A stretch of 64,000 nt of DNA, taken from IMG/VR virus record IMGVR_UViG_3300034062_003305, positions 1-64,000 of that record, one strand, 5' to 3'. The notes under the pieces were generated by a model. The model made no database searches. It had not been told where the DNA came from and saw only the letters and a list, made by a program, of their open reading frames with translations. This DNA comes from a virus. Within the stretch, counting starts at the first letter, position 1. The number at the start of each line of letters is the position of its first letter. This document shows positions 12,401 to 21,869 of this stretch, piece after piece. Both the position numbers and the translations under genes were made by a program.

Positions 12401-15400
12401 GGAGATAGATTTACTGTACAGACATTAGTTGGTGGAACTAACGCTAACCAAGATGTGTTCCATGGAACTTACAGAGCTCTAACTGGTTCAAGTGGAACAA
12501 CACTACTTTATACACCAGAGATTAAAACTGTAAATATTTTAGATAGAAGACTTACAGGAAGTACAAATAATATTATTAATCTAACTACACCGCACGATTT
12601 TATTGCTGGTAATTTTGTGTATCTAGAGAATAACAATAGCGATTCAAATGGATTTAATGCAACTTACTGGAATAATAAAGTAAACATTATTAGTCGTGAA
12701 AGTACGTCTACAACTAGAACTATTAACACAGACAATCCACACTTTTATTCAGTTGGAGATCGTATAAAGATTTCTAATGTAACAGGAGACAATGCTAGCG
12801 ATTTCATAGGAGAGTACACCGTTGCATCTATCCCAACCACTACACAATTCACATACACTGCTGTTAATGCTTTAAATACTGCACTTTTAACTATAACTGG
12901 AGTTTCTGAAAAAGCATTTCCTATAGCTACAGTCCCAGCTTTCTCTGTTTCTAACAGAAGTAGAGTTGGAACCGTTGCAGATATAACAACTTCTGCAAAC
13001 CACGATTTACTTGTTGGAGAAACTGTAAGACTAGATAACGTTACTGTAGGAGGAGTTCTTCAACCAGAATTTATTGGTGATTTTGTTATTACTGGAGTTC
13101 CAGCTGCTAACAGATTTACTTTTACAACTGCTACTACTGGAACAATAACTGCTGCTGTAGCATCTGGAACTATTGTTGCTGTAAATCAGATTCGCTATAC
13201 AGGTCCTACATATACAAGAACTTTATCTGCAAGACAGCTAATTTCTAATACAGTTGCTAGCTTTACTACAACTTTTGATCACTATCTATCTCCAGGCACA
13301 ACTGTAACTATTTCTTCAATATCTGGAAATCAACAGTCAGTGTTCAACGGAACATGGGTAATTGCATCAACTCCAACAGCTAGAACATTTACTGTAACTA
13401 GACCTCAACAAGCAGGTGTTACAACATTTAGCATTACAACTCGTCAAAGAACTTTAAATGTTGCTCGTATAACTACATCAGCTAGCCACACTTTAAAAGC
13501 TGGAGATATTATTAGCATCAACAGCATTACTGGTGCAGATGCCGATCAATTTAACGGAACTCATACAGTTTCTACTGTAATAAGTGCTACAGTATTTGAG
13601 TTCTTTACTTTAGCTTCTGCAAATATTACTTCCGCTTCAGTTACTGGAAACATGCTTATAGAGCAACTAGTTTCAGAAAACGTATCTGGAACAGTAACTT
13701 TAAACACTATTCCTAGAGTAAACGCTACAGCAGGAAATCTTAAGCTTAGAGAAGTTCCTGCTTCTGCATTAGTTGGAGAACTTGTAACTGACACTAAGAT
13801 TAGTGGCTTAGAGAATCAAAGAATTTATTATATTCAAAGAGTAGATGCAAATACAGTTAGATTATTTAATGACATAACTTTATTAAGCTCTACAAATATT
13901 TCTTCCGTAGGTATTGGTACCCATGCTCTAGTAACCTTCTCAGTTAATTTTAATGACAACACTATAACTATTCCTAACAACGGATTTAGCCTTGGCGAGC
14001 TTGTCGAGTATGACAGCGTAGGTCAAACTGTTATTAGCGGATTAACTAGCGGTACTCCATACTATATTATTCCTGTAAACGGAAACACATTTAAACTTGC
14101 AACATCATCATCAAATGCTGAAAACAATGTTGCTATAGATCTTGTAGATTCCCCTGCACCAGTTGGAAGACAAAAACTTAAGTCTTTAATTAGAACACCA
14201 GACGGAACTTATGTAATTAGTGATATTGTAGATGCTAATACATTTGAAGTTACTGCAGCTGGAACTGTCCCAGAAATTGTAAAAATATTCAACCCAAGAA
14301 CATCTTTAGATATTACACAGAACATTATAAAAGTTGTTTCTCATGGCTTTAATACAGGTACAGAAGTTACTTACTCAAATGGTGGCGGTACAGACATTCA
14401 AGGTCTTGTAGATGACACTCACTATTATGTAATTGTTGTTAATAAAGACTGGATTCGTTTAGCTGAAACAGAAGAAGATGCTAGTTCTGGTGTAGTTTTA
14501 ACCTTATCAAGTTTTGGTGCTGGACTTGCTCACACACTTACCAGCGTTCAAATTAATGGACAGATTACTGGAACTGGAACTGTAACTACTACATCTGGTT
14601 CAGTACTCGTTAACGGTTCTGGAACTTCATTTTCTAAGATTCTTAAGGTGGGAGATAGACTCCGTCTATTCCCAACAGATACAACAACTCCAGCATATTT
14701 TGCTTCTACAGATATAAACACTTCAACTGAAAATATAACTGTTGCTGCCCATCCTTTTGTTACTGGAGATGCCGTTTCATTTAATCCAGGAACTGGCGGA
14801 CCTATTCGTCAAATTTTCCGTATCAGCAAGTCTGGTCAAACAGTGACAATTGTAACTCGTGAACCTCACGGATATTCAACATCAAATACTGCAACTATTT
14901 CTGGTTTAAGTAATGCCAGCGCCGCATCAGAATTTAATGGTACTTACACAATAACTGTGTCTGATACTTTTACATTCACATATACTCATCCAGTATCTAT
15001 TGCTAGCGCTATTACAAACGAGTATCAAACTTCTGGAACTGTACAAACAACAGGAGCTGGTGGTGTTGCACCTAACCCTCTAGTCTCTAATTACTACTAT
15101 TTCGTAAGATCTATTCCATTTACAACAACTGCAACCGTATCTAACAGAAGAAGATTTACTTTAAATGGTTTTACATATCTTGAGTTTACTACTTCAGCAA
15201 ACCACAACTTAAGAGCTGGTAACACATTCACAGTATCTGGAATTGGCGGAGTTAATCCAGAAGTATTTAATGGAGCTTGGACAGTTCATCAAGTAACTTC
15301 AGCTACTGTAGTAACTGTAAATGTTCCAGTAGCTGGAGATATTGCTCTTGGAACACCTGTAATAGGTGGAACATTAACTCCTACAACAAGTAACTCACTA

Positions 15401-18121
15401 ACACTCCACGTTCTTAAGAGCGAAGCAGAAGCTGGCAGTAACGCAGTAGATCTAACCACTCAAGGCAGTGGTTCTGCAATGGTTCTAACAAAAACAGTCC
15501 CATCTACTCCTATTATTAGAAGAATTACTGCTATTGGTTCTGATACTCAGATTACAGTAGACCGTCCATACAACACTACTTATGCTGGAGTTAACTTTTC
15601 TTATCCGACTTTCGTTTATGTTCGTCCACAAGGATACTCATTGCATCGTCCGTTTGACGGCGGCGTTGAGATGTCAACAGGTTTTGGTACTTGGTATGGT
15701 TCGATTATTCGCCAGACTCGTAAGTATTTCCGTTATCAGTCAGGTAAGGGTATCCAGACATCTGCTGGTATAAACTTTAAGCCTTCGATTGATATCGAAA
15801 ACATGGCAAGAATTGGCTCATCACAAGTTGTGTCTGTAAGAACACGCAGACCTCATGGTCTTATTAGTGGATTATCAGCTCGTATTGATGATGCTGAGAC
15901 ATCACAAGGAGTTCTTAGCACCGTTTATAACGGAACATTCCAAGTAACAGTAATTGATTCTTTTAACTTTACATTTATAGCTACAGCTACAATTGTAGAA
16001 AATACAGCATATGGATTCCCACGTCTACATGTGACTGGATGGGTTAATGGAGCTCTCCGAGCTGGTATGTTTGATGATCAAAACGGTATGTTCTTTGAGT
16101 TTGATGGTCAAAAACTTTACGCTGTTCGTCGTTCTTCTACTCAACAGATTGCTGGAACATGTGCTGCTCTACAAGGATCAGAATTTTTGTTCGGAACAAA
16201 TACATCGTTTAGTAAGCAATTAACTGTTGGTGATTCTATTGTATTAAGAGGTCAAACCTATAAAGTCGGTTCAATTGACAGTGATACTCGTTTGACTATT
16301 AAACCAGAATTTAAAGGTAACTCTGGAAACGAAAGAGAGTTCGTTCCAGGAGATGGAAGTACTGGAGTTGTTAGAACAGCTAACGACTCATTCGTAATTT
16401 TAAGTCACGGATTTAGTCAAAATCTTCCACTTCAATATAATGCTATTGACGGAAGCCCAATAGGTGGTCTTATTAATGGTCGTACATATTATGTAAATGT
16501 TGTTGACAACAACACATTTAGACTAAAAGCTTCACCAACTGCAACTCAAAACATAACTATATCTAGCGCAGGAACTGGAACACCGCATTCATTTACTCCA
16601 GCCAAGACTGGTATTATTGCAACTCTTACCGTAGACACTAGAACTCCTCAAGAAGAATGGTCTATCGATGTTTGCGACGGTCAAGGTGTTACTGGGTATA
16701 ACCTAGATTTATCTAAAATTCAGATGATTTACATGGACTACTCTTGGTATGGTGCAGGTAAGATTCGTTATGGATTCAAAACTGTAGATGGTCAAGTTCG
16801 TTATGTACACGAGTATGTACATAATAACCAAAAGTACGAGTCATACTTCCGTTCTGGTAACTTGCCAGCTCGTTACGAAGTAGCTACTTTTGCTGGTCCA
16901 ACTTACATCCCATCACTATTCCACTGGGGCACCTCGGTTATGATGGACGGTAAGTTTGATGATGATCGCGCTTACTTGTTCTCTAAGTCAAGTCCATCGC
17001 TAAATATTGGTGGAACAACTGCAAAGCAGTTTGGCTCTACCGCGATTAACATTACTCCGTTTGGTTCAACTCCAAACTCATTAAACGATATTATAACTAT
17101 TCCTTCCCATGGTTTTGCTACTGGAGACGCAGTTAGCTTCTTAGGAACTGGATCTACTGGCCGTCCACAAACCAACGATCAAAACCCACAAATTCAAACT
17201 ATTGTTGGTGTAAACACTAATGCTAATTTAAGAAATGAAACAATTTACTTTATTAGAGTGTTTAATGCTAATAATATAATTTTGTTTTACACTCAAGCAG
17301 CAGCTCAAGCAACTCCTTTAACTATTGCAACTCGTCAAAAAACTAATGGCACTGTAACTATAACAACATCTGCTTCTCACGGTTTTTCTAACAACGATTC
17401 TATTTTTATAAACTTACCTTCTTCAGATACACTAGCCGCTGGCTACAACGGTGTTCACACAATTACAGTAACAGGTGCAACAACATTTACTTACGTTAAT
17501 GGATTCCAAGGCGGTATCTTTACTACAGGTTCACAATCTGCTCCCGCTGGTTCAATAGCTACAAAGAACGCTGTTAACTTTTTAAGTCCAGGAAATTCAA
17601 CAGCTACCTACAGCTTAACCCCAGCCGGGTCATTAAACAACACTTCTGGAGCAAATTATCAACCTCTAATCTCTTTACGTCTTAGCCCATCGGTATCTGA
17701 AGGTTTAACTGGTGCTCTTGGTGATCGAGATGTTATTAACCGAATGCAGCTTCGTTTAAATGAAATTGGTATACAAACTAACCAGTTAATTGATGTTAAG
17801 GTTCTTTTAAATGGTCGTTTAAATAACCTAAACTTCCAAGCAATCGACAACCCATCACTCGTTCAAATTATTACCCATACATCTAACGACACTATTTCTG
17901 GTGGAGTTCAGGTATATGCTTTTAGAGCTAACGGTGCAGCTGGAGCCGAGCAAACTACCTTGGTTGACGTAAGCGAGCTATTTGAGCTTTCAAATTCTAT
18001 TCTTGGAGGTAACTCAGCCTTCCCAGACGGACCTGATATCCTTACTGTTGCGGTAGCTCGTTTAACAGGTAACGAGACCCTGGCATCTGCAAAACTATCA
18101 TGGGCTGAAGCTCAGGCATAA
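9431..18121 (+). CDS. Giant 2896-residue repeat adhesin / tail structural protein
   Basis: The largest complete gene here, with an ATG 13 bases after an aaaaaggag ribosome site. Residues about 205-425 form a glycine-rich domain (GRALGGGGSIIRG, LFVAGGGSSSG, GGGGGSFIFA). Much of residues 470-2050 consists of degenerate 60-90-residue modules of the form H.L..G..V.I.......FNGTY.V.....T.TF.YT, some in a 'YYV..V....F.L' variant. Residues about 2060-2520 (HRPFDGGVEMSTGF, RQTRKYFRYQSGKG, MFDDQNGMFFEFDGQ, SLFHWGTSVMMDGKFDDD) resemble, from memory, a conserved block of T4-like cyanophage structural proteins. The C-terminus (about 2660-2896) resembles particle-surface beta domains. The role is probably a long adhesin or baseplate-associated fibre. 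No enzymatic motif was found. Confidence 0.75.
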   Translation: MPINITAVGGSGTHTLQKVNVNLEEDYIYFARRDSITAFPSNITDDSAWVYRDGSADISGLTTNTVYYTNTDAYTIGFASTQGGSNIDLTEYTVGSVTLNYPNVFDNSFNISSVKYDNQQAVRYLTDSTPITGLTSGSVYYVKNQLTGLGGSALYEFTTFDFTSAGVTGRFGPTIEQLRTSYSSAAWRNTYLSQGSFQGYQDWIVPEDGVYEFNVKGAPGRQGRALGGGGSIIRGRVRLIKGETITIVVGQRGELPASGNTWPGSSGASWVVRKSGNIPLFVAGGGSSSGNTTSGLNAVTTSNGGTSSTGQLGGTNGNGGPSNAIGGAGGGFLSNGGNGTQVTGPHAGGGGIGFPSGLAGGLRSQDSTASGNGGFGGGGGGNNSTGSSGGAGGYSGGAANTNTANTVGGGGGSFIFATATNIGTSNGLYNGSATILGQSISNLAQFNTGDVEGSVSVTLVERSVFGFKIYATPSNAESDTDPIAIAPAGSQYHALVPLRVDFELNKVNTLTPHGLLEGEAVQYFFTGTALGGLNNTDVYYVDRIDDYSYKLSLTPDPNFTEINLTTEANATNQGLSRVIVNTATNVITINNHGFLVDQPVRYSSGSGNTITPLQNNSTYYIKEVLDANRFTLSQSLQGPVIDFTSVGTGTNHSFILTVVNDLEDSLYIPTHGYVSGQTVRYQKSRDFVITTISSSTTTRIINTSEPHGIQVGSRVTLDGFARPNATAVTPITITRTASSGQTRSLTLASNHSYSAGMYVQISGFTGTNATRFNGIYILTVASGNTLSYTAEESVSITDGAVTGNFTIVRRPDLEMLEHTRILNVRSIASSGTTRTIITNEPHYYSTGQFVWIQGISGNVSGIQDDIGEYFNGVFAISATSGTNQFSYVASHEGTPSNLQPSITFTTIPVGTLGVNASGTVYREQIVTSVSSTQLQYSMPSSSLTFGPETAIGRVSKIGVRINNRNLGVSRFGETSNIASITTDVNHDLAVGDRFTVQTLVGGTNANQDVFHGTYRALTGSSGTTLLYTPEIKTVNILDRRLTGSTNNIINLTTPHDFIAGNFVYLENNNSDSNGFNATYWNNKVNIISRESTSTTRTINTDNPHFYSVGDRIKISNVTGDNASDFIGEYTVASIPTTTQFTYTAVNALNTALLTITGVSEKAFPIATVPAFSVSNRSRVGTVADITTSANHDLLVGETVRLDNVTVGGVLQPEFIGDFVITGVPAANRFTFTTATTGTITAAVASGTIVAVNQIRYTGPTYTRTLSARQLISNTVASFTTTFDHYLSPGTTVTISSISGNQQSVFNGTWVIASTPTARTFTVTRPQQAGVTTFSITTRQRTLNVARITTSASHTLKAGDIISINSITGADADQFNGTHTVSTVISATVFEFFTLASANITSASVTGNMLIEQLVSENVSGTVTLNTIPRVNATAGNLKLREVPASALVGELVTDTKISGLENQRIYYIQRVDANTVRLFNDITLLSSTNISSVGIGTHALVTFSVNFNDNTITIPNNGFSLGELVEYDSVGQTVISGLTSGTPYYIIPVNGNTFKLATSSSNAENNVAIDLVDSPAPVGRQKLKSLIRTPDGTYVISDIVDANTFEVTAAGTVPEIVKIFNPRTSLDITQNIIKVVSHGFNTGTEVTYSNGGGTDIQGLVDDTHYYVIVVNKDWIRLAETEEDASSGVVLTLSSFGAGLAHTLTSVQINGQITGTGTVTTTSGSVLVNGSGTSFSKILKVGDRLRLFPTDTTTPAYFASTDINTSTENITVAAHPFVTGDAVSFNPGTGGPIRQIFRISKSGQTVTIVTREPHGYSTSNTATISGLSNASAASEFNGTYTITVSDTFTFTYTHPVSIASAITNEYQTSGTVQTTGAGGVAPNPLVSNYYYFVRSIPFTTTATVSNRRRFTLNGFTYLEFTTSANHNLRAGNTFTVSGIGGVNPEVFNGAWTVHQVTSATVVTVNVPVAGDIALGTPVIGGTLTPTTSNSLTLHVLKSEAEAGSNAVDLTTQGSGSAMVLTKTVPSTPIIRRITAIGSDTQITVDRPYNTTYAGVNFSYPTFVYVRPQGYSLHRPFDGGVEMSTGFGTWYGSIIRQTRKYFRYQSGKGIQTSAGINFKPSIDIENMARIGSSQVVSVRTRRPHGLISGLSARIDDAETSQGVLSTVYNGTFQVTVIDSFNFTFIATATIVENTAYGFPRLHVTGWVNGALRAGMFDDQNGMFFEFDGQKLYAVRRSSTQQIAGTCAALQGSEFLFGTNTSFSKQLTVGDSIVLRGQTYKVGSIDSDTRLTIKPEFKGNSGNEREFVPGDGSTGVVRTANDSFVILSHGFSQNLPLQYNAIDGSPIGGLINGRTYYVNVVDNNTFRLKASPTATQNITISSAGTGTPHSFTPAKTGIIATLTVDTRTPQEEWSIDVCDGQGVTGYNLDLSKIQMIYMDYSWYGAGKIRYGFKTVDGQVRYVHEYVHNNQKYESYFRSGNLPARYEVATFAGPTYIPSLFHWGTSVMMDGKFDDDRAYLFSKSSPSLNIGGTTAKQFGSTAINITPFGSTPNSLNDIITIPSHGFATGDAVSFLGTGSTGRPQTNDQNPQIQTIVGVNTNANLRNETIYFIRVFNANNIILFYTQAAAQATPLTIATRQKTNGTVTITTSASHGFSNNDSIFINLPSSDTLAAGYNGVHTITVTGATTFTYVNGFQGGIFTTGSQSAPAGSIATKNAVNFLSPGNSTATYSLTPAGSLNNTSGANYQPLISLRLSPSVSEGLTGALGDRDVINRMQLRLNEIGIQTNQLIDVKVLLNGRLNNLNFQAIDNPSLVQIITHTSNDTISGGVQVYAFRANGAAGAEQTTLVDVSELFELSNSILGGNSAFPDGPDILTVAVARLTGNETLASAKLSWAEAQA

Positions 18122-18130
18122 GGGGTCAAT

Positions 18131-18655
18131 ATGGCTATCACTCGGTTGGGGACAGCTAGGCCCAATGCTAACCAAGCTACTGGTATTTATACTTTTTCTG
18201 AAAGTTATTTAATATCGGTAATTGTGGCTAATGTTGCTGCTACCTCCACTCCTATACCAAAATGTGCTATATACGTTGTACCAGCTGGAGCTATAACTGA
18301 AACATCATATTCTTATATATGCAACAATTTAATTGTTGGTTTTGGTACTTCATTTGAAACATTTAGGTTTGCTGTAAACGCGGGAGATGTTCTAACTGTA
18401 AGACCTTCTACAGATACTTTAGCTTTTAGCGTATTTGGTATTCTTCAAGATGATGTTGTAGGTCAAGGAGATTTACCTCAAACATTTACCAATAAAGTTA
18501 TAAGAGGGGTAAGTAACACTTTATATGTAGACAAAGGTACTAGCGGGCAAAGAAATCCTGCCGCTGAGGTAGGTTATGTTCGTTTTAATATAGAGTACGA
18601 TACCCTAGAGGTTAGAACTACTAATGGTTGGAAGAGAGTGACGGTAACCGAATAA
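18131..18655 (+). CDS. Small fibre-associated protein
   Basis: A 174-residue protein starting [20 protein letters not shown] with a weak ggggtcaat leader. Its first 120 residues match the N-terminal 110 residues of the next protein in pattern: R.G...P.AN.A....F, a Y..P.G......[14 protein letters not shown]...GD segment, and a beta-rich end. This is a second type of shared N-terminal module, distinct from the DFP anchor of the earlier fibres. The C-terminal 50 residues ([12 protein letters not shown], then [19 protein letters not shown]) look like the short repeats seen before phage fibre trimerisation domains. Its stop overlaps the next start (TAATG). Confidence 0.65.
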   Translation: MAITRLGTARPNANQATGIYTFSESYLISVIVANVAATSTPIPKCAIYVVPAGAITETSYSYICNNLIVGFGTSFETFRFAVNAGDVLTVRPSTDTLAFSVFGILQDDVVGQGDLPQTFTNKVIRGVSNTLYVDKGTSGQRNPAAEVGYVRFNIEYDTLEVRTTNGWKRVTVTE

Positions 18656-20592
18656 TGGCTGTTAGAAGAGTTGGTATTGTAAATCCATTAGCAAATGTTG
18701 CTGGATCATTTCCTGCTTCAACACTAAGCGGTGTTGCTTCTATTATAGCAGCTAATACAGGAAATACACCAGCTTTAACTACTATATATATACAACCGTC
18801 TGGAACGGTATCGTCAACAGATAGAGTATTTCTTTGTTCAAATTTAGAAATTGGAGTGGGTCAATCTTTTGAAACATTTAGATTTGCTCTTTCAGTTGGA
18901 GATGTAGGTTGGGTACAAAGTACAACATCTTCTGTATCTTCTTCTTTGACTTTAGTTTATGAAACTGAAGGAAAAACAAATGTAGTTTATCAAGAAAGCC
19001 AACCAAGCTTTCCTGAAGTAGGTTACATGTGGGTAAAGCCAAGTAATGGAGAAGTTTACTTTTTTGATGGATCTACTTGGGAGCAACTTGCTTATATAGG
19101 TCTTGGACCAACAGGTGCTACAGGTTCTACAGGACCTCAAGGTATTGTTGGCCCCACTGGTCCTCAAGGATCTGGAGTTCAAGTTTTAGGAACATACTCA
19201 ACTGTAGAACTTTTAGAAGCTGATAATCCTGTAGGAAATATTGGAGATTCGTATATTGTTCAAAATGATCTTTACATTTGGTCTGATCTAAACCAAGAGT
19301 GGTACGACGCTGGTCCATTTGTTGGCCCTACAGGAGCTACAGGTGTAGCTGGTGTAACAGGTGCAACAGGGTCTGCAGGAAATACAGGACCGACAGGACC
19401 TACTGGCCCAGAGGGGGGTCCTACTGGCCCTACTGGTGTCTCTGGAGCAGCTGGTGCAACAGGTGCGACAGGTGCGACAGGTGTAACAGGCCCTACTGGT
19501 CCTAGATCAGCTCCTGTATGGAGATTTAGCTCTACAACAACTGACTCAGATCCAGGAAATGGACAATTTAGACTTAATAGTGGAACTATCGGATCTGCTA
19601 CTCAGCTGTATGTAAATAAATTAGATTTTGTTTACGGATTTGATTTTTCTAGTTGGATAGAAACATGGGATGATTCAACATCACCTGTCGGTGGAGTTAT
19701 AACTCTTTTTACGTCTGCTGGAGCTGTAAGAACTATTCTTTCTGTTACTTCAGATGTTGTTCTGTCTGATAACTACTACAAAATACCTATTTCTTTAATT
19801 TCTGGATCTATTCCATTAGCATCTAGTAATTATAATTTTGAGTTTTCTAGAACTGGAAATGCTGGAGAAACTGGACCAACAGGTCCTGCATCAACTGTAA
19901 CTGGACCTACTGGTGCTGCAGGGGCAACAGGTGCCACAGGAGCTACTGGCGGAACTGGCCCAACGGGGCCAGCTACAACAAATGTTAATCTTTTAGGAAG
20001 CGTTGCCAATACTGGTGCACTCCCAACAGGTGCTACTACAGAAGACACTTACATATCATTGGACACTGGAGATCTTTATTTCTGGGATGGATCTAACTGG
20101 GATAATTTAGGTCCAATAAATGGACCGAGTGGACCTACAGGTGCTACTGGTGCAACAGGTCCTGCTGGCCCAACAGGTGCTAGTGGACCTACAGGTCCTG
20201 CTGGTGATACAGGTCCTGCTGGCCCAACAGGTGCTGCATCTACTGTTACAGGCCCAACTGGACCACAAGGTGATTGGTCAAGCTCTCAAACTGTTAAGGA
20301 AGAAACAGATAGCTACACTGTAATTGTTTCCGACGCAGGTAAGTTAATAAAACTTACAAAATCTACTGGTTTAACTTTAACTATACCAACCGAATCCGCA
20401 CAATCTTTTGGTGTAGGTCAGCAAGTAAACATAATTCAGTATGGAGCTGGTCAAGTAACAGTTACTGGTGATACAGGAGTTACTGTAAGATCAACACCTA
20501 CATCAAAACTTAGAACTCAATACTCAACTGCTGTCCTTGTAAAAATAGCTACTAATGAGTGGGTTCTTGCTGGAGATTTGGCGCTTAGCTAA
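18655..20592 (+). CDS. Collagen-like tail fibre protein with alternative anchor domain
   Basis: Start chosen at ATG 18655, which overlaps the preceding stop as TAATG and aligns with the start of the upstream paralogous domain. An in-frame TTG at 18628 lies inside the upstream gene and is less likely. The 645-residue product has an N-terminal 110-residue anchor module, a [20 protein letters not shown] module, collagen-like triplets, and two DLY.W...W....GP modules (about residues 180-220 and 445-485). A unique beta insert (about residues 280-405) follows. The C-terminal 95-residue head ([20 protein letters not shown] onward) resembles that of the protein ending at 5056. The architecture suggests an interchangeable-parts fibre. 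Confidence 0.85.
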   Translation: MAVRRVGIVNPLANVAGSFPASTLSGVASIIAANTGNTPALTTIYIQPSGTVSSTDRVFLCSNLEIGVGQSFETFRFALSVGDVGWVQSTTSSVSSSLTLVYETEGKTNVVYQESQPSFPEVGYMWVKPSNGEVYFFDGSTWEQLAYIGLGPTGATGSTGPQGIVGPTGPQGSGVQVLGTYSTVELLEADNPVGNIGDSYIVQNDLYIWSDLNQEWYDAGPFVGPTGATGVAGVTGATGSAGNTGPTGPTGPEGGPTGPTGVSGAAGATGATGATGVTGPTGPRSAPVWRFSSTTTDSDPGNGQFRLNSGTIGSATQLYVNKLDFVYGFDFSSWIETWDDSTSPVGGVITLFTSAGAVRTILSVTSDVVLSDNYYKIPISLISGSIPLASSNYNFEFSRTGNAGETGPTGPASTVTGPTGAAGATGATGATGGTGPTGPATTNVNLLGSVANTGALPTGATTEDTYISLDTGDLYFWDGSNWDNLGPINGPSGPTGATGATGPAGPTGASGPTGPAGDTGPAGPTGAASTVTGPTGPQGDWSSSQTVKEETDSYTVIVSDAGKLIKLTKSTGLTLTIPTESAQSFGVGQQVNIIQYGAGQVTVTGDTGVTVRSTPTSKLRTQYSTAVLVKIATNEWVLAGDLALS

Positions 20593-21242
20593 TGCCTATT
20601 ACCGCTGGAATGATGAGCGCTGCTAGCGGGCTAAAAAACCCAGCTAATGCTGTCGAGCTTGGATATCGTATAAATTTATGCGCTAATCCAAATTTTGAAA
20701 CATCAACTTTGTACTGGAATCAAAACGGAGCTGGGGTTTCTATAGAAAAAACTTCAGAAGAATTTTTTTCTGGAACTAGCTCTTTAAAAGTTACCCTAGA
20801 CACTGCTTCATTTACTGGAGCTGTTTACGGAGGTTCTAATAGAATCCCCATAACACCAAGTCAGTCTTATAGGTTTAGTCTTTACATAAAAACAGGTCCA
20901 GACAACGCAGTTGCTAGTTACAGACTAAGAACTAGAACTTTTACCGCAGTAAGTGGGGGCAGCACTATTGCAAACCCAGCATCGACAGCTGTAGAAGTGC
21001 AGCCAGATTCAGAGTGGACTAGACTATCTTTTGCCCCTACACTTACAGATCCAGGCATTGCTGCCGTAACCCTGACAATTGATAGAACCACTACAGCACC
21101 ATCTGCAGGAGATATTTTATATATAGACAATGTATTGTTTGAAAAATCTTCTACTTTGAATGATTATTTTGATGGAAACTCCCTAGGAGCCTTTTGGGGA
21201 GGAGAAATAAACGCTAGTATTAGCGGTACGACACCTTACTAG
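20592..21242 (+). CDS. Carbohydrate-binding-module-like virion protein
   Basis: A 216-residue protein whose ATG overlaps the preceding fibre stop (TAATG). After a short Ala/Gly-rich N-terminus it has a jelly-roll-like pattern: INLCANPNFETSTLYWNQ, then SLKVT, an I.PSQSYRFSLYIK strand, SEWTRLSFAPT, and the closing YIDNVLFEKS. This is the layout of CBM4/9-type and related galactose-binding-like domains common in phage tail proteins. The end (DYFDGNSLGAFWGGEINASI) also resembles phage tail-tip sequences of actinobacteriophages. It is likely a glycan-binding minor tail protein translated together with the fibre. Substrate unknown. Confidence 0.6.
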   Translation: MPITAGMMSAASGLKNPANAVELGYRINLCANPNFETSTLYWNQNGAGVSIEKTSEEFFSGTSSLKVTLDTASFTGAVYGGSNRIPITPSQSYRFSLYIKTGPDNAVASYRLRTRTFTAVSGGSTIANPASTAVEVQPDSEWTRLSFAPTLTDPGIAAVTLTIDRTTTAPSAGDILYIDNVLFEKSSTLNDYFDGNSLGAFWGGEINASISGTTPY

Positions 21243-21263
21243 TTATTATATTAGGAGAGACTA

Positions 21264-21842
21264 ATGACGGAAATACCAAATTGGTTTATAAATGATGCAA
21301 TAAAAAACTTTTCTTTTTATCTTCCAAGGTTTATCAATAAAGAAACAAAAATTCTTCAAATAGGTGCTTATTCAGGAGATGCTTCAGAGTGGATTAGTAA
21401 AAATATAACAAATACCCACGAAAAATCTTTTTTAGTAGATGTAGATACATGGGAAGGATCAGATGAGCCACTACATAAAAGTATGGATTGGAAATCTGTA
21501 GAAAATATATATGATGAAAAAACTAAAGAATATAAAGAATTAGGTAAAATAAAAAAATTTAAAGGAACTAGCGACGAATTTTTTAAAACTAACGAGGAAG
21601 TATTTGATTTTATCTATATAGACGGTGACCACACTTCTTACGGAGTTTTAAAAGATGCAATAAATTCTTACGAATGCCTGTCTATAAACGGCATTGTGGC
21701 TTTTGATGACTACAGATGGTCAGCTAATTTAGGGCCTTTAAAAGAACCTAAAGCTGCGATAGATAGTTTTTTTCATGTGTATCAAGATAGAATAGATATT
21801 ATGTTTAAAGATTACCAAGCTTGGTATAGAAAGGTACGCTAG
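21264..21842 (+). CDS. Class I SAM-dependent methyltransferase
   Basis: A 192-residue protein with an aggaga ribosome site. The Rossmann core is visible: motif I ILQIGAYSGDASEWI (residues 29-43), an acidic strand-2 end LVDVDTWEG, and FDFIYIDGDHTSYGVLKDA (about residues 113-131) followed by GIVAFDDYRW. The IDGDH element is characteristic of the Methyltransf_24 group of O-methyltransferases that often act on sugars or small molecules. It sits between the fibre genes and a glycosyltransferase and so may modify a glycan attached to the fibres. The target is inference. It is unlikely to be a DNA methyltransferase, since no DPPY-type or PC motif is seen. Confidence 0.75.
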   Translation: MTEIPNWFINDAIKNFSFYLPRFINKETKILQIGAYSGDASEWISKNITNTHEKSFLVDVDTWEGSDEPLHKSMDWKSVENIYDEKTKEYKELGKIKKFKGTSDEFFKTNEEVFDFIYIDGDHTSYGVLKDAINSYECLSINGIVAFDDYRWSANLGPLKEPKAAIDSFFHVYQDRIDIMFKDYQAWYRKVR

Positions 21843-21869
21843 GATATGAGCGACAAAGAGGGGAAAACA

